From: Eumeta japonica
Taxonomy: Eukaryota > Arthropoda > Insecta > Lepidoptera > Psychidae
Assembly: GCA_005406025.1 (NCBI GenBank)
Contig: BGZK01000019.1
Coordinates: 186,001-250,000 of the forward strand
DNA length: 64,000 nucleotides
Direction: 5' to 3'
Below are positions 35,206 through 46,239 of this stretch, piece by piece; the first letter of the stretch is position 1, and each line of letters opens with the position of its first letter. Both the position numbers and the translations under genes were made by a program. The notes under the pieces are model-generated. The model searched no databases. It was not told the DNA's origin and saw only the letters and a list, made by a program, of their open reading frames with translations.

Positions 35206-36031
35206 CGACGAAATTATCGTAACAATTTTAAATTTTATATACAAACTCGTTTTAAAATTTCATCGTAATTAAGAGCGAAATACCTTACTCGCGCTAGGCC
35301 GTTTTTCAAATTTCCGCAAATTCTTCCTATCGACGGTGATTGAAGGATGTTAATTAATAATCCTCTCGGATGTACTGTAAATCATTAACAGATAGCAAAG
35401 AACTACTTCATAAATTACAAGCTATACCCGGTCATAAAACAGAAGTGAGTAAACAATTGCGCTTCTTTCGGCTTCTGTATATTTGTTTTGGCCACGTATT
35501 TAACATCGGCAAAAAACGAACACTTTTTGGCCGTACCAGACTGCGAGTAGCCATTTCACAACATCCGTCTTGCGTTCTTTGTACACGATGGTTATCGATT
35601 ATAAAAGTACATTTTTCCTATCACGCACAGAAGTACATTTGATGATAGAGGACGTTGGGTGATATCCGCTGCATGAGCTACAATAGTATAATACAAAGTA
35701 GACTGACAAAACAAATCTATAGAGCGAATGTGTGTGACGAAAAGGTCGGCAAGGTTCGCCGTATAAAATCTTATGCAGAACAAATTTGTGGCGTATTAAA
35801 AAAACGGACAAATTTCAAGCACCCGAAGCCGGCGAGTTTGATAAAAAAAAACTGATGGACGTTAGTAAAGGAAGAGAGATATGAGATCGCCCCATGTGGA
35901 AATCTGTAAAATCTGATCACCCTTCTGGGAAATGGGGCTAGTTTGTAATGATAAATAATAGTTAACACAAATACGTTTGAATACAGAACTTGAAATAGCT
36001 TTTTCTATGGTATCTATCGATATTCTCTCCG
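35206..36031. other. spacer with an unrecognised 90-codon frame
   Basis: A plus-strand ATG frame runs 35370-35642 (90 codons) with no known domain. Overlapping minus-strand frames are shadows. Otherwise AT-rich. Confidence 0.35.
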
Positions 36032-36418
36032 TGTCTGGGATTATTTCAAAATAAGCGACAATTAGCTCATTATAAATATATATGCCATTAAGTACAACAA
36101 CTTATTGTCATTTTAAGAGTAGCACCTCTTACTGACACTGCAGAAGTCTATAAACGTCACAATTTTTTTCGCGGTTTGTGCCGTATTCTTTTTTTTGTAA
36201 TAAAACTTTGAAATGTGTCGAATTTCTACATTAGATTAACTTATTGTAGTGGACAGAAAAATAACAATAGAAAAATGGCGGGACACTTTTTATATTACTT
36301 TCTTTAAAATATCATCTATTTAACTGTATGAAAACTAGTTAAATACAAACAGAACAACCAAAGAGATTTTACTGCAACTTTTTACTAATGAAATACGAAA
36401 AAAGTTTTTCCCAGACCA
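36032..36418 (-). mobile_element. internally deleted mariner (family A), MITE-like
   Basis: Read on the minus strand, the 5' end GGTCTGGGAAAAACTTTTTT leads into a 5' UTR that matches mariner A1 (AAAAGTTGCAGTAAAATC, TTTGGTTGTTCTGTTTGTAT, AAAGTGTCCCGCCATTTTTC). It then covers the first 35 or so transposase codons and jumps near 36115-36130 to the extreme 3' end (AAAATGACAATAAGTTGTTG). The other terminus, TGTCTGGGATTATTTC at 36032, mirrors the 5' end imperfectly. Roughly nine tenths of the transposase is missing. It is nonautonomous and depended on an intact family member. Confidence 0.8.
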
Positions 36419-36814
36419 GATATTTGATCAAATTGAGGTTCAAGTTTTTTTTAATACCAACTATTTTGATCTACTGTACTAGTGGTCAAACATATGAAAC
36501 GATTTTCAGTTTCCACATATTAAATCAACACTCGTTAGTAGCAAGTAGTTTTACCGGAACAAACACAAGAGTTTTATCGTTTGCTCCACAGCGGTAAGGA
36601 AATCTGTGAGGGCATTTATTACGTCGCCTTTATTACCTTGACCCGCGCGTGCGATCGGAATGGAATCTTCTAATTCAGTTTTCGCCCACTTCCTACCATC
36701 TAAATAAACCGAAATCTATGAGACGTATTAAAAGCGGAGGACCTATATTTTGGAATGGAAACAAAAAAATTAACCCAAAAAAAAATAAATAAAATTTTCT
36801 GATACTATTTGATA
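36419..36814. other. spacer, no feature
   Basis: No gene. A short plus-strand frame starting at 36388 reads out of the mariner terminus and is spurious. Confidence 0.45.
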
Positions 36815-36880
36815 CTTTAAAAAAAAACCGACCAAGTGCGAGTCGGACTCGCGCACCGAGTGTTCCGTACAAACCTATAG
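36815..36880 (+). repeat. terminal block of a lepidopteran dispersed repeat
   Basis: AAAAAAAAACCGACCAAGTG followed by CGAGTCGGACTCGCGCACCG and AGTGTTCCGTAC. The inverse of this block closes the repeat at 28.34-28.71 kb. CGAGTCGGACTCG is itself palindromic. Only the terminus is recognisable. Confidence 0.75.
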
Positions 36881-37136
36881 GTACATAAGTAAAAGTTCAC
36901 CCATCACGACAATCAAGTCATAGTTATGGTGTTTTTAGTGCAAAATGAAATCCATAACATCACAATAGGGAGAGCTGGAGGAGTGTAAATTAAAGACAAA
37001 AAGTCTCTTTATCGTTTCAGTAATCCTTTATTTTATATTAACACATATCATTTATTTTATAATATAACTGAAATACCTACACTAGCCTTGCAGCGGTCTT
37101 GCAAAAGTTCTTTTATCAAAGTTATTTATTTACAAA

Positions 37137-37224
37137 GTTTTTCAGTCTCTATTTAGAAATCTGGTTCAAAAATATTAATTAAGTATTAAATTTGAACCAG
37201 ATCTGTAAATGGTGACTGAAAAAG
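37137..37224. other. 34-bp inverted repeat, hairpin candidate
   Basis: Arms 37137-37170 and 37191-37224 are complementary over 34 positions with about five or six mismatches, including 12 perfect pairs next to the loop (ATCTGGTTCAAA). The loop is the 20 bases at 37171-37190. The overall size and mismatch pattern resemble an insect pre-miRNA, but I know no miRNA with this sequence. It may equally be a relic of a small transposon. Confidence 0.45.
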
Positions 37225-37689
37225 GTATGAATTCAATGTTCAATGTGGTACGAACAGTTCGAAAAAGAGTTATCCATAGTTGTACTACTTTTATAACGGA
37301 AACATGTTTATGGATAAAAATATGTAGTAATTCCATTTTGGGGATTCATTCTAAACTAGATATTGAAGTCTCCCATAACAATCAGACGAGAAAATGAAGT
37401 ATACCTATTGTTGTAATTATGCATTCTATTGCAATATTAATTTGACATTATGGTGACCTATAAAGTTATCACTCTGACATTAAACATCTCAAAATGCAAG
37501 CATTCACAATGGCCGTTTGCAGCGCCCGGGTTATTTGTATAATATCTTTTACATGATCCATCTGTCACGGTATCCTTAAAATTGCGACGTACATACGCGA
37601 TACAATATTGTCCCCTCCCCATACATAGAGATAAGTCGCGGTCAATGCGGTAACTAAAATTATGTTTTAATTTTTTTTTCACAACTTAA
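37225..37689. other. spacer, no feature
   Basis: Mixed AT-rich DNA. The minus-strand frame at 37458-37682 has no known domain. Confidence 0.4.
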
Positions 37690-38030
37690 AGACAATTAGA
37701 CCTAAGTATTTGATATGAATTTCAACTTGATACCTCTACGCGTTTATGAGGAAAAGGGTAATAAGTTTATAATTATTAAAAAACATTTATGTGATATAAC
37801 TAAAAATTTAAGGTTTTCCAAATTTTTCCTTTACGTATGCTATAAAACGTTACTTCGTACTAAATTTCAAGACTCTAGGTCGACTGGAAGTACCCTTTAC
37901 TTATTGTCCTTTACTTATGCTGATATTGATAGCTTAAAAAAATCGATAACACCGATACCGATATGGTCAATACAGGCTTCAAAGGGCGTAAAAATGTGTG
38001 AACTTAGGATAGAAATATAAAAAGGAGAAC
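37690..38030 (+). repeat. lepidopteran dispersed repeat fragment
   Basis: Contains TTTGATATGAATTTCAACTT, GATACCTCTACGCGTTTATG, TTCCTTTACGTATGCTATAA, AAATTTCAAGACTCTAGGTC and GACTGGAAGTACCCTTTAC. The opening part recurs at 55.94 kb (TTTGATGTTAATTTCAACTT, GATACCTTTATGTG). I recall the order from a common lepidopteran repeat. The plus-strand frame in 37715-38020 is not a gene. Confidence 0.6.
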
Positions 38031-39690
38031 GTTAGTTATATATTTATTTAGAATGCTTATGTTATTTAGAATGTGAAAGACGATTTCGTAAGTGTGTTTG
38101 GACGTGAAAGGAAGGACGTGTTCGTAAGAGGCTTCTCGTGCAGAACAGCCTTTTCAGATGCGATAGCACTCATTTGATAATTAAAATATTTTTGCGCCAA
38201 TTTTTCAAATTTAGATATAATGAACGAACTAAGCGTGGGAATGTAGCGTTTACACGATGAATGGTTATAGCGTAGAACTCGAAATGCACCTGTGTATCGG
38301 CAAACTGCTAACGCCGATCCCAACATACGCAAAGACTAACAATATCTCCGAAATATCAGTGTCGACTAATGTCGACTGTCGAAAATATCAGATTGGATAC
38401 ATCACTAGAAAAATTGCAGCACCGTACATGTGATAGAAGTGATTTTTTTTTAAATAATAACTCTTCACCGATGTAATCAAACAATCGCAGTACACATACG
38501 TAAAAACGTAAATAACCACAAAACACTATGATAAATATTAGTTATACAATGCAACGATACCTCAGCTGCAGCGTCTGACATCTAAAACGCGCGCATGCGC
38601 GACACTATCTTATTCTATCGCTTTGTATCGCGTATATTCACTTTCCCTTGCTCCACTCCCATGGCATCGGGATGTATAAGCTCTCTCTCATGTAATATCT
38701 CTTGCCATATAAGCTTTTCTCTCGTGTAATGAAATGTGCCATACGTGACACATCCTTGAAATTTTGCTCCCAATTTTTGTCCAATCATTTATTATCGAAT
38801 CGCCGCCTAAGAAGTTTCACGTCAAAAAATAATTCAAATAGGTATTTAAGTGATCTGCAAAATTATACAAATGATGACGTCGGCAGTAATGCGCCCATTT
38901 TTGACGGCGACTTGGGGGCGCTCGCGCGTTCATTTCGTAACGCAATACGACCGTAATTGTCGTAGATAAGAGAAACGCCTTGATTTCTGTTCGTCCTGTT
39001 GTTATCGCGCCGGTAAACGGCCGCCGCCCGCGCCGGCTCCAATCGAATCCCACTTCTTTATCTTTGAAGTGCGCGTACGTCTACCACCGAACATTATACC
39101 TGTCGATCGTCATAGAAATAGAAATACTCTTTTGTATATCTTGAAAAAAAAAAAACAAGCAATGCCAAACCGCACATATTACAAAAGGGAATGGTCATTT
39201 AAGGACATGATTAAATCCACTCGATTTTCACAGTGTCTATTCCCAAATCTGAAAATCAATAAAAACCATATTAAACCTTTTTCTTAATATATCCAGTGGT
39301 ATGATTTTATTATTTTTATTTCGCTCTCCAAAAGTCCATTTTATAATATTTTCCGAATCGGTATAGTAACGTAAAGTAAATGAATGTGAAATGAAATATT
39401 ATTCAATCAGACCTTAAAATATTGAGAACTTGCCAAAAATAGTGACGACTGACCACCGGCGTGAAATCGTTTTGGTCCTAGTCGGGTTTTACCCCGTTTA
39501 TAATGGGCGATCCGCTTTAACGTCATTCCGTTATGGATTTTGCTATTCAATACCGGATGTTAAAGAATTGTACTCCCACGGAACCGTTTCTTATGAAGTG
39601 CAGAAGTAGCCTTAATCGTATTTTCTTACCGCGCGAACCTACGGACATACGGACGAAATGACCATTATGTTTTTTGGACTTTGTCCGCTT
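38031..39690. other. spacer with small CpG-rich patches
   Basis: GC-richer patches lie near 38585-38605 (CGCGCGCATGCGCGACAC) and 38875-39090. The short frames on both strands there are unrecognised. The rest is AT-rich. Confidence 0.35.
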
Positions 39691-40180
39691 TAGTCCAGCG
39701 TGGGCGACTTAAAGTACAAGCCCTTCGATCTAAAATACAATATTACAATATCGTACTGTTATGTATTGAGAAACGTTTGGCAGTTATATTGGTTGTACAA
39801 ACCCCCCTACGCACTTTTTGGTGGCATCGAACTATTTTATTTTAGATTTATCTTTGGCACAACGCCGAATGTAGAACAATTTTTTTTATATAGCACTTTA
39901 AGGGGCAAAGAAGCATGCGAGCCATCGCTAGGGCGTTACCGGCCCTTTAAGATGAATGAGATATCTGATGGAGGGGATCGGACCACCGGAACTTTTAGGA
40001 AAGAATAGGGTACTCGATGGCGGAGGACGTGGGCCCTGGAACTCCCGAGGGACGAGACGCAACAGCGGAAGCCGCTACTTCGCGTCCGTCTTCTCTGAGA
40101 GCGTGGTGTCTCACCGCCGAGCCGGCCCATTTTGTGCTGCAGCCAAGTTGGCCACGGCATGGCTCCGCCATAGTAATTTT
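39691..40180. other. GC-rich block ending in A/T-rich tract, unassigned
   Basis: GC rises from about 39890 (GCGTTACCGGCCCTTTAAGA near 39932; GGAGGACGTGGGCCCTGGAA near 40022) and stops abruptly at GGCTCCGCCATAG (40160). T-runs then A-runs follow to 40240. Three frames on two strands are open, as expected from GC bias, and none is recognised. An abrupt GC-rich body with an A/T tail is compatible with an inserted SINE or LINE 3' fragment. Confidence 0.3.
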
Positions 40181-41639
40181 TTTTTTACTTTACTACAAAA
40201 AAAAAATATTTATTTGGAAATTTGCAAATATGTAAAAAAAAAATCTTACATAATTTTCTTTAAATATCATAAATTGCACAAATGCGACTCAAGAAAAGTT
40301 TATTTTGAATCCTATTGACAAAAAACAAAAAAAAAATATCCTAGTAATTTCCTAATTTCCATTCTTCTATGCGTTTTGGTAGAGTTCCGAGTGCAAATGC
40401 TTTAGTAGACACGTACATAAATATAAATCAGTAATGAATTATTTTGCAATTGTCATCAAACTGATTTCGTTAGTCGTGAGGCTGGTGTGACCACAGACGT
40501 ACATAGTACGAACGCGATATCGCAGCCGCATCGCAGTGATCAAGAGGTTTGTTTGATCCTATTAGTGTGAGGTGTAACTTGTTCTATGATCGCAGATCGC
40601 TTCCGCAATTTGCAATATTTGCGATCCTCGCGAAAAAAATCATGACGCTGCGCAACTTAGTGCATTCTCGACGCGCACCTGATGACTTCCTTTTCGACTC
40701 GTATATACTTTTCTTATACAAAGTAAACGATAAATATTATTATGATTGCTTATAGCATTTTCGCATTCATTGGCAACGTTTCAGTGACAACTTTGTACGT
40801 CCATTTTAATATTCTACAGTCAATTATTTCTTTTATTATCACTTGTTTTCACATACCTACTTTATAACGTACTTTTTGGTAGTTTTTTTAAACAAGACAT
40901 TTTCAAGCATAGCTCGGGTAAAACAAAACAGAATGTCACTTCCATTGTTTGTCTCGTTAAATTTTGAAGATTGTTTGATAAAAGATTTATTTAAGAACAA
41001 ATCATTCTGGGACCATTACGCTAGAGCTCCGTTTTGGCCCTAATACAGACGGCCCTAAAATGCACAATAGGCTGTCTTACGTTTTAATACTTCAACAAAC
41101 GAAATAAATACGAAATGATATGCTTCAAACAGCAAACATGGTTAATTCTAGTGTTGCCTTTTAAATGCTCACTTGAAATTCGCTGATAATTCAAATGTTA
41201 TATTATAACACTGCACCTACAATGTGTTAAGGCCATAGATAAATCTTAAAGAGCTACAAAGTAAATGTGTGTTGTCGCAATCTTAACTATGCATCTTAAA
41301 ACTGTATTGTTTTAAAACTATAAAAGTTTGCGTGCTGTCACGCCATCTTAAAATAGGTTTTTGCAACAGAATTTTAAGTTTCCGAGTCGAATTAGTTATT
41401 CAATAGTAAGAAACTATAAACTTAAATTATTTTTCTGAGAGTATGGTGTTCGATATATATTTTAATTAAAATACAAATGAAATGTATAAAAAAAAATAAT
41501 TCATACCTTGGTTTATATCACTGTTTTTGTACCGACTAATATTGATATGTTGTCCAAAAACAAACTTCTCCGGCAGATTTGACCGATTACTAACGACAAA
41601 AAGTATTCTATCGGCTCATAACCGATCATATCGAGTCGA
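40181..41639. other. AT-rich spacer, no feature
   Basis: AT-rich apart from a modest patch near 40500-40640 (ATCGCAGATCGCTTCCGCAA). No supported gene. Confidence 0.45.
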
Positions 41640-42480
41640 AATTTCGCACACGAACAGACCGAAGGACCGACAACCGCTGACGGCTCGTCGAGTCCACGTA
41701 CCTTCGGATATCACCGCGACGACGGCGGCGGCGGCGCGCCAGACGACCCGACACCGACGCGCCGGACACTCCGGCACACACCACAGAATCACGACACCTC
41801 TCTTACTCCTCTCCCGTCACACGAAAAGTTGTACACCTCGCGAGCGCGTTACAAAAATAGTGACAGCGACACTTGTCACATCCGCGGCGCGTCGTGGGTG
41901 CGCCGTGCGGGGGCATGCGAGCGCGCGCGCGGCCGGCCACGGACTGCGGCCGGCGCCGGCCGGGCCGCGCGGGAAAGCGCGGAAACCGCGACACGATTTT
42001 CATATTTATGCCACCGCCCGCCGCCGGCCGATTAACGCCGATATCGAGCGCGCCCGCCCCCGTAATTAGGCATTAAGTGTGTGATGCGCCTAGCTCCGTG
42101 GACTCACGCGCGTAGAAAACGCGCACAGCTAATGACGCGTGCGTGCGCGCTGATCGCTTTTTAATTCGATCATATGGAGGGGGGAATTTTCACTGTTTAT
42201 AATTTCGGTGATTAACACGAAGCGGCGTGTGCGTACGACCGGGACTAAGTGTCGAGCGAGCTCGTGATTATGATTTTAAGTATCGAGTTGTGATAATGTG
42301 CACGGCCGTGTGTAAACTATCGGTGCTGATTTTCATTGCAGGTCTAAGGAGACGGTTTCGTTGCCTGGACTAGCAAATGAAAACGGCCCGTCCACGAGGA
42401 CGAAACTGGTGCTGACGTCGAGTAACGCGCCTCCGTAATTAGGCATTTAAGTGTCGCGCGGGTCGAGATTTATAAATAAA
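41640..42480. promoter_or_regulatory. strongest CpG-rich island, with a TAATTAGGCAT direct repeat
   Basis: The longest and densest CpG-rich block of the window (ACGACGGCGGCGGCGGCGCG near 41718; CGGCCGGCGCCGGCCGGGCC near 41948). Several frames on both strands are open but begin mostly at non-ATG codons, so coding is not implied. A direct repeat of about 26 bases with core CGTAATTAGGCATT(T)AAGTGT occurs at about 42057-42082 and 42431-42456; TAATTA is a homeodomain-type site. GATTTTCATTGCAG before 42342 is a plausible splice acceptor. A promoter with an untranslated or first exon is the likeliest reading, by inference only. Confidence 0.4.
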
Positions 42481-43056
42481 CGGGAGTACATTAATGAGTT
42501 TTTAATTTCGTCGACGATAATTGGTACAAATTACATTTTGATTTCTGGAAAAAAGTAAAATACCACGAGCGTCTAAATAAAATATTTTTCATATAAATTG
42601 AGTGCACCCTTAAGAGCCGTGTTTTTCATGTCTGTCATGTTTTTTCATGTGTGCTCTAAATGGAAGAGGTGTTTGGTAAAATCTCACTATACCTCATTCA
42701 AGGGACAGAGGATAATAGAAAATCTCAGGCCAACTATAATATTCATAGAATATAGTATTATAACACTTTATACTATTAGCTATACCGAATATGTTAGGTA
42801 ATCGGAACGTGTTAAACAATTTAAGTGTTATTTTATGCATTATTCTTGTCGTAATTTTTAATGTTTCCGATTTGAACTACTACTACTTATGGACTCTTCC
42901 ATTTAACGGTATTTTATTTTATATTTAAAAAATGTACCAATTTTACTTTAATAGTATTTAATTTTAAAAGTAACTTTTATTAAATGTTAGTTTAAAAGGA
43001 GATGGTGAAAGAAATACTTCATCAAGTTTCATGTCGTATGAATATGCCGCAGGAGC
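42481..43056. other. AT-rich spacer, no feature
   Basis: AT-rich, no gene. Confidence 0.45.
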
Positions 43057-43234
43057 GTGCACAGAGATTCAACAGGGCATGCAAAGCTAAAAAAAACTTT
43101 CTAGTTTCAGCATTGTTTCGGTTGGTGGCCCACGGACGCAACGGTAGGTATGTTTATACCTTGCATAACCGAAACAATGCTGAAACTAGTAAGTGGTTTT
43201 TAGGTTTGCATACCCTGTCTGAATCTCTGTGCAT
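43057..43234. repeat. long inverted repeat (67/68-bp arms), hairpin
   Basis: The left arm, 43057-43123, and the right arm, 43167-43234, are near-perfect reverse complements: TAGTTTCAGCATTGTTTCGG is identical in both and TGCACAGAGATTCA matches at the outer end. There are only a handful of mismatches and a one-base gap over about 67 positions. The 43-base spacer contains CCACGGACGCAACGGTAGG. Weaker pairing continues outward for some bases. A plus-strand frame across 43002-43259 reads through the palindrome and is not a gene. It could be a fold-back transposon or a source of long-hairpin small RNA. Confidence 0.85.
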
Positions 43235-43744
43235 GCGCCTAATATGCCGTCAGATATAAAACTAAGCAAGCTCTTTAACAAAATGTGAAAGTAAGTATTA
43301 TAAATTCTATTCACTTCGAGTAGTGATCAAAAAATGTTTACTGCATTTTTAAAAACACTCTGCTGTAATATTCACTAAATACCTAAACGAAATGTTTGTT
43401 AACAGTTTTTACCTCAACATATACCTCAACAAAATACCTCAACATTTTAAGGTAGAAAGGTTTGTAAGCTTGAAACGTTGTAATTTTACGAGGTTGTTTT
43501 ACTCGTATGTACTTTTGTGTATGTACGTAAGTATCTGCATGTGTGTGAACCTCACATAGCTTTTGAAGGGATTGACCGATCAAATTGCAATTTACGGCAA
43601 TGAAAAAAATTACATTTAATTTAAATTTGCTCAAAATTTTCATCCCTATCAGGAGGAAGACTTTGAAATTTTCAAAAAATACAATGATATTATTGTATAA
43701 AATAGTGTTTTTTCCAAAATAACCTTCAAATTTGTGGTCAAATA
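43235..43744. other. AT-rich spacer beside LINE tail
   Basis: AT-rich. The minus-strand frame 43383-43799 (138 codons) begins in the LINE 3' tail and has no domain. CACACATGCAGATACTTACG-like words on the minus strand are typical of repeat DNA. Confidence 0.4.
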
Positions 43745-44560
43745 AAATAAAAAATGTCTTTATTTCGTAAGTAACGAAATTTCGTTTAATATATATCATT
43801 ATTGAATTCTTTTCGACATACTACCATTGTAAAAGCTGATTATTCTTAAGAGGAATGGCTAAGAAATGTAGTTTTTTTTACTTATCGATACAAAGTATTG
43901 ATTCGATATAATTATAATTAAGTCGATATTCAGAAATAATATAAAGTAACCTGATAGACGAGCAGTTCAATCCTGTGGGCATTTTCCATTACGATATTCA
44001 GACACGGTATAATAGCCCTTGCCACATTATTTTCTTTTAACGAAACGTTTAAATTCATAAAGTGAAAAATTTTGAATTTCTTTTGGGATCTTATTGTAAA
44101 AGCGCATACGTTGGCCTTTAAATAATTTATTAATTTTCCAAAGTCGGATTCTATGATCACTAAGGTTGTTCTTATGTCTAGTAATGTTAGGGATTTCGTT
44201 CATTTTGTGAAACGATTTTGTATTTTTCTTGACATACTAGGTTTTCACATATGTCTCTAAATCTAAAGTTAAGATATTAATTTTCTTCTTTCTTCCGAGA
44301 TACTGTAGTTGAAACTAGAATCCTGGGAATGATTTTTTCAAAAGCAAAGGCAACCTCTATGTCTTTGTTTAAAATTTCGTCATTAATTTTTGATTGAATT
44401 TCTAAATATCGGGATGGGTGTTTTCCAGTTTCACTATTTTTTATATTCCAAATAGTTTTTATTATACTTGTGCTAGTTTTAATTTTATCATACATGAGCA
44501 TTGATTTTGCCACTGCACATACACGCTCAAATATTTTGGAGCGTGTATTCTTCTTATGTA
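43745..44560 (-). mobile_element. CR1/Jockey-group LINE, 5'-truncated and internally deleted
   Basis: Minus-strand relic of the LINE family seen at 46.2-47.2 and 47.8-51.8 kb. Its 5' part (44563-44277) is the linker between endonuclease and reverse transcriptase: SKIFERVCAVAKS, then STSIIKTIWNIKNSETGKHP. It then jumps, near 44270-44330, to the extreme C-terminal region (GQRMRFYNKIPKEIQN and YEFKRFVKRK, read across small frameshifts) and the 3' UTR. That UTR aligns with 46.8-47.1 kb (GGCAAGGGCTATTATACCGT; ACGAAATAAAGACATTT). The whole reverse-transcriptase core is missing. Its 5' end abuts the stop codon of the R1/LOA-group relic. Confidence 0.8.
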
Positions 44561-44563
44561 TTT

Positions 44564-46205
44564 TTATTTAGCTTGCAACAACGTTCTACAGAATTTTAAG
44601 AATTTTTCTCTTTTACCTTTGTCTTCAATAATCTCCGAGAACTGCCGCCGCGTAATTTGGACTTTGATCTCCGCTTCCCGCTCTCGAAGGAACATATCGC
44701 ATTCCTCGAGAACATGCAGCACATCTTGAATTTTGGCGGGGTCAGAGGGGCAGTGTAGTGGGTCCCGCAGCTTAAAGCTGAACAGGTACTGTGTGAACCT
44801 ACCGTGTCCCGTCAAGGCTTGCGCCATCTGGGACGTCATTCCTATTTTTCAGAGGACAATGTACGGTTTTTTCCACCCGGGGAAAGAAGCATTTGTGATT
44901 TCACCTGTGCTTCCTTCAGCGTATCGTTGCTGCCACTCTTCCACCACCCTAATCACCTATTTTACGTGCCTGCCGTTTTTTTAAAAGGCGACCTGCTTGG
45001 CGGGCTCGTCTGCAGGTTGGTTACCCGGCATGCGCTCTAACTCAAAATAGGAGCACAGCCCTGCCTTCCGCAACAATCTCGGAGATGTCGCACCTAACTA
45101 CATGAACCAGAAAATATGTTGACTAGCCCGTTGTTAGCATTTTTCACCCTACATATCGTTTCTTATAATCGACGATCTCCGCTTAGAGGGCCGTGAAGAA
45201 TATATCGAATCGGAATGTTGAGTACCACCTTTCCTCTCCGTGCCGCCCTTCCGTCAGGGCCGCACCGACTTACCATCAGGATACGTGTGCGGCTCGACCA
45301 CAGAAAGTCGGTCCATAGTATGGTATTTCAGGTCGATAACACTCTCGTATCCGATCTCGAACACGTACACAGGATGAGGCAAATCGCCGAAATACACGGC
45401 TTTTTCGACCAGGAGGTCGAGAAAAGTGTTTCCCAGATCTTTACCGCTCTTCATCTCATTTAACCAGGCGGCTTCTCTTACTCTAATCTCGAGGAAAGCA
45501 ACCTCGAGAGCGTCAACGTGGAATCCAGGGAAATTGTACGGTGGGCCCGTCATGCCCTAAGAGCGACGCTGTACTGAACAGCGTTAAGCATCTTTCGCAC
45601 GCCGAGCTTCCCTGTCGCCGGCGCTCAACTGTACAGCTCTATAAGCTCTATCACCGTGACATATATGGTCCTCACGACCTCAGACCCCATGTTGCCTTAG
45701 CCGCTTGAGCCAATCCTTTGTAGATATTTGTAGCTTTATTGCAGGTTTTGGCGACATAAGGAATGAACGTTTGCTTCCTGTCGATGGCTAGAATAAGGAA
45801 AAGTATTTCGCCAACCAGGTTTATTTTGTCGTCGTTCAGGTGTACTACTGGGTCGTCATATTTCAGCTTTTTGGTCACTACCATCGAAAACGAATTCGGA
45901 GAATTTGATTAACATATCGCCCGCGAACACCTGTAGATGTACGCCGAGTTCTCCGAGTTCTCGGAGTAAAGAGTCTAGAGTGAGGTTTCAAAAGGTTGGT
46001 TCAGTTATAAAACCCTGTATACAACCCTTGGAAGTCTCCTTTCTGGACTCTCCTCAAGCGTGTCGCACAATCACCTCCCGTCTCCCAGATATCCCCATAG
46101 CGCAAAGGTTCCCTGGGAAATTTATAGGCGAGCAACTGGGTTTTCAACACCGATCACCACGTGTTGTCTAAGACGTCCTCTATGTCCAATGACAACATTA
46201 GGGTT
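44564..46205 (-). mobile_element. R1/LOA-group LINE relic: RT, RNase H and C-terminal region
   Basis: Minus-strand ORF2 remnant of a non-LTR retrotransposon, in order: LSLDIEDVLDNTW (46193-46155), TKGCIQG-like RT motif (KGCIQGFITEP), LDSLLRELGELGVH, VFAGDML (45933-45913), MVVTKKLKYDDPVVHLNDD (from 45884), ATNIYKGLAQAAKATWGLRS, an RNase H start (EIGYESVIDLKYHTMDRLSV, HTYPDGKSVRP), RRDISEIVAEGRAV-like residues, and TGHGRFTQYLFSFKLRD with DVLHVLEECDMFLRE up to the stop at 44564. In the FADD box the first D is G. Stops and frameshifts occur throughout. The N-terminal endonuclease and upstream RT are absent, so it is 5'-truncated. The clade assignment is from memory of lepidopteran sequences. Confidence 0.8.
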
Positions 46206-46239
46206 ATCTTTTTGAGACTTAACTAACTATAGATATGGA

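Noticed and set aside
41527..42069. 180-codon plus-strand ORF with overlapping frames
   Set aside because: It starts at a non-ATG codon, lies in extreme CpG-rich DNA where three or more frames are open, and shows no domain.
43002..43259. 85-codon plus-strand ORF
   Set aside because: It reads through both arms of an inverted repeat; a palindrome is the better explanation.
43383..43799. 138-codon minus-strand ORF
   Set aside because: It begins in the LINE 3' tail, is AT-biased and hydrophobic, and has no recognisable domain.
44733..45040. Plus-strand frames of 83 and 78 codons, and nearby 45215-45463 and 45905-46171
   Set aside because: Antisense shadows of the minus-strand R1/LOA-group ORF2 relic, whose motifs are recognisable.
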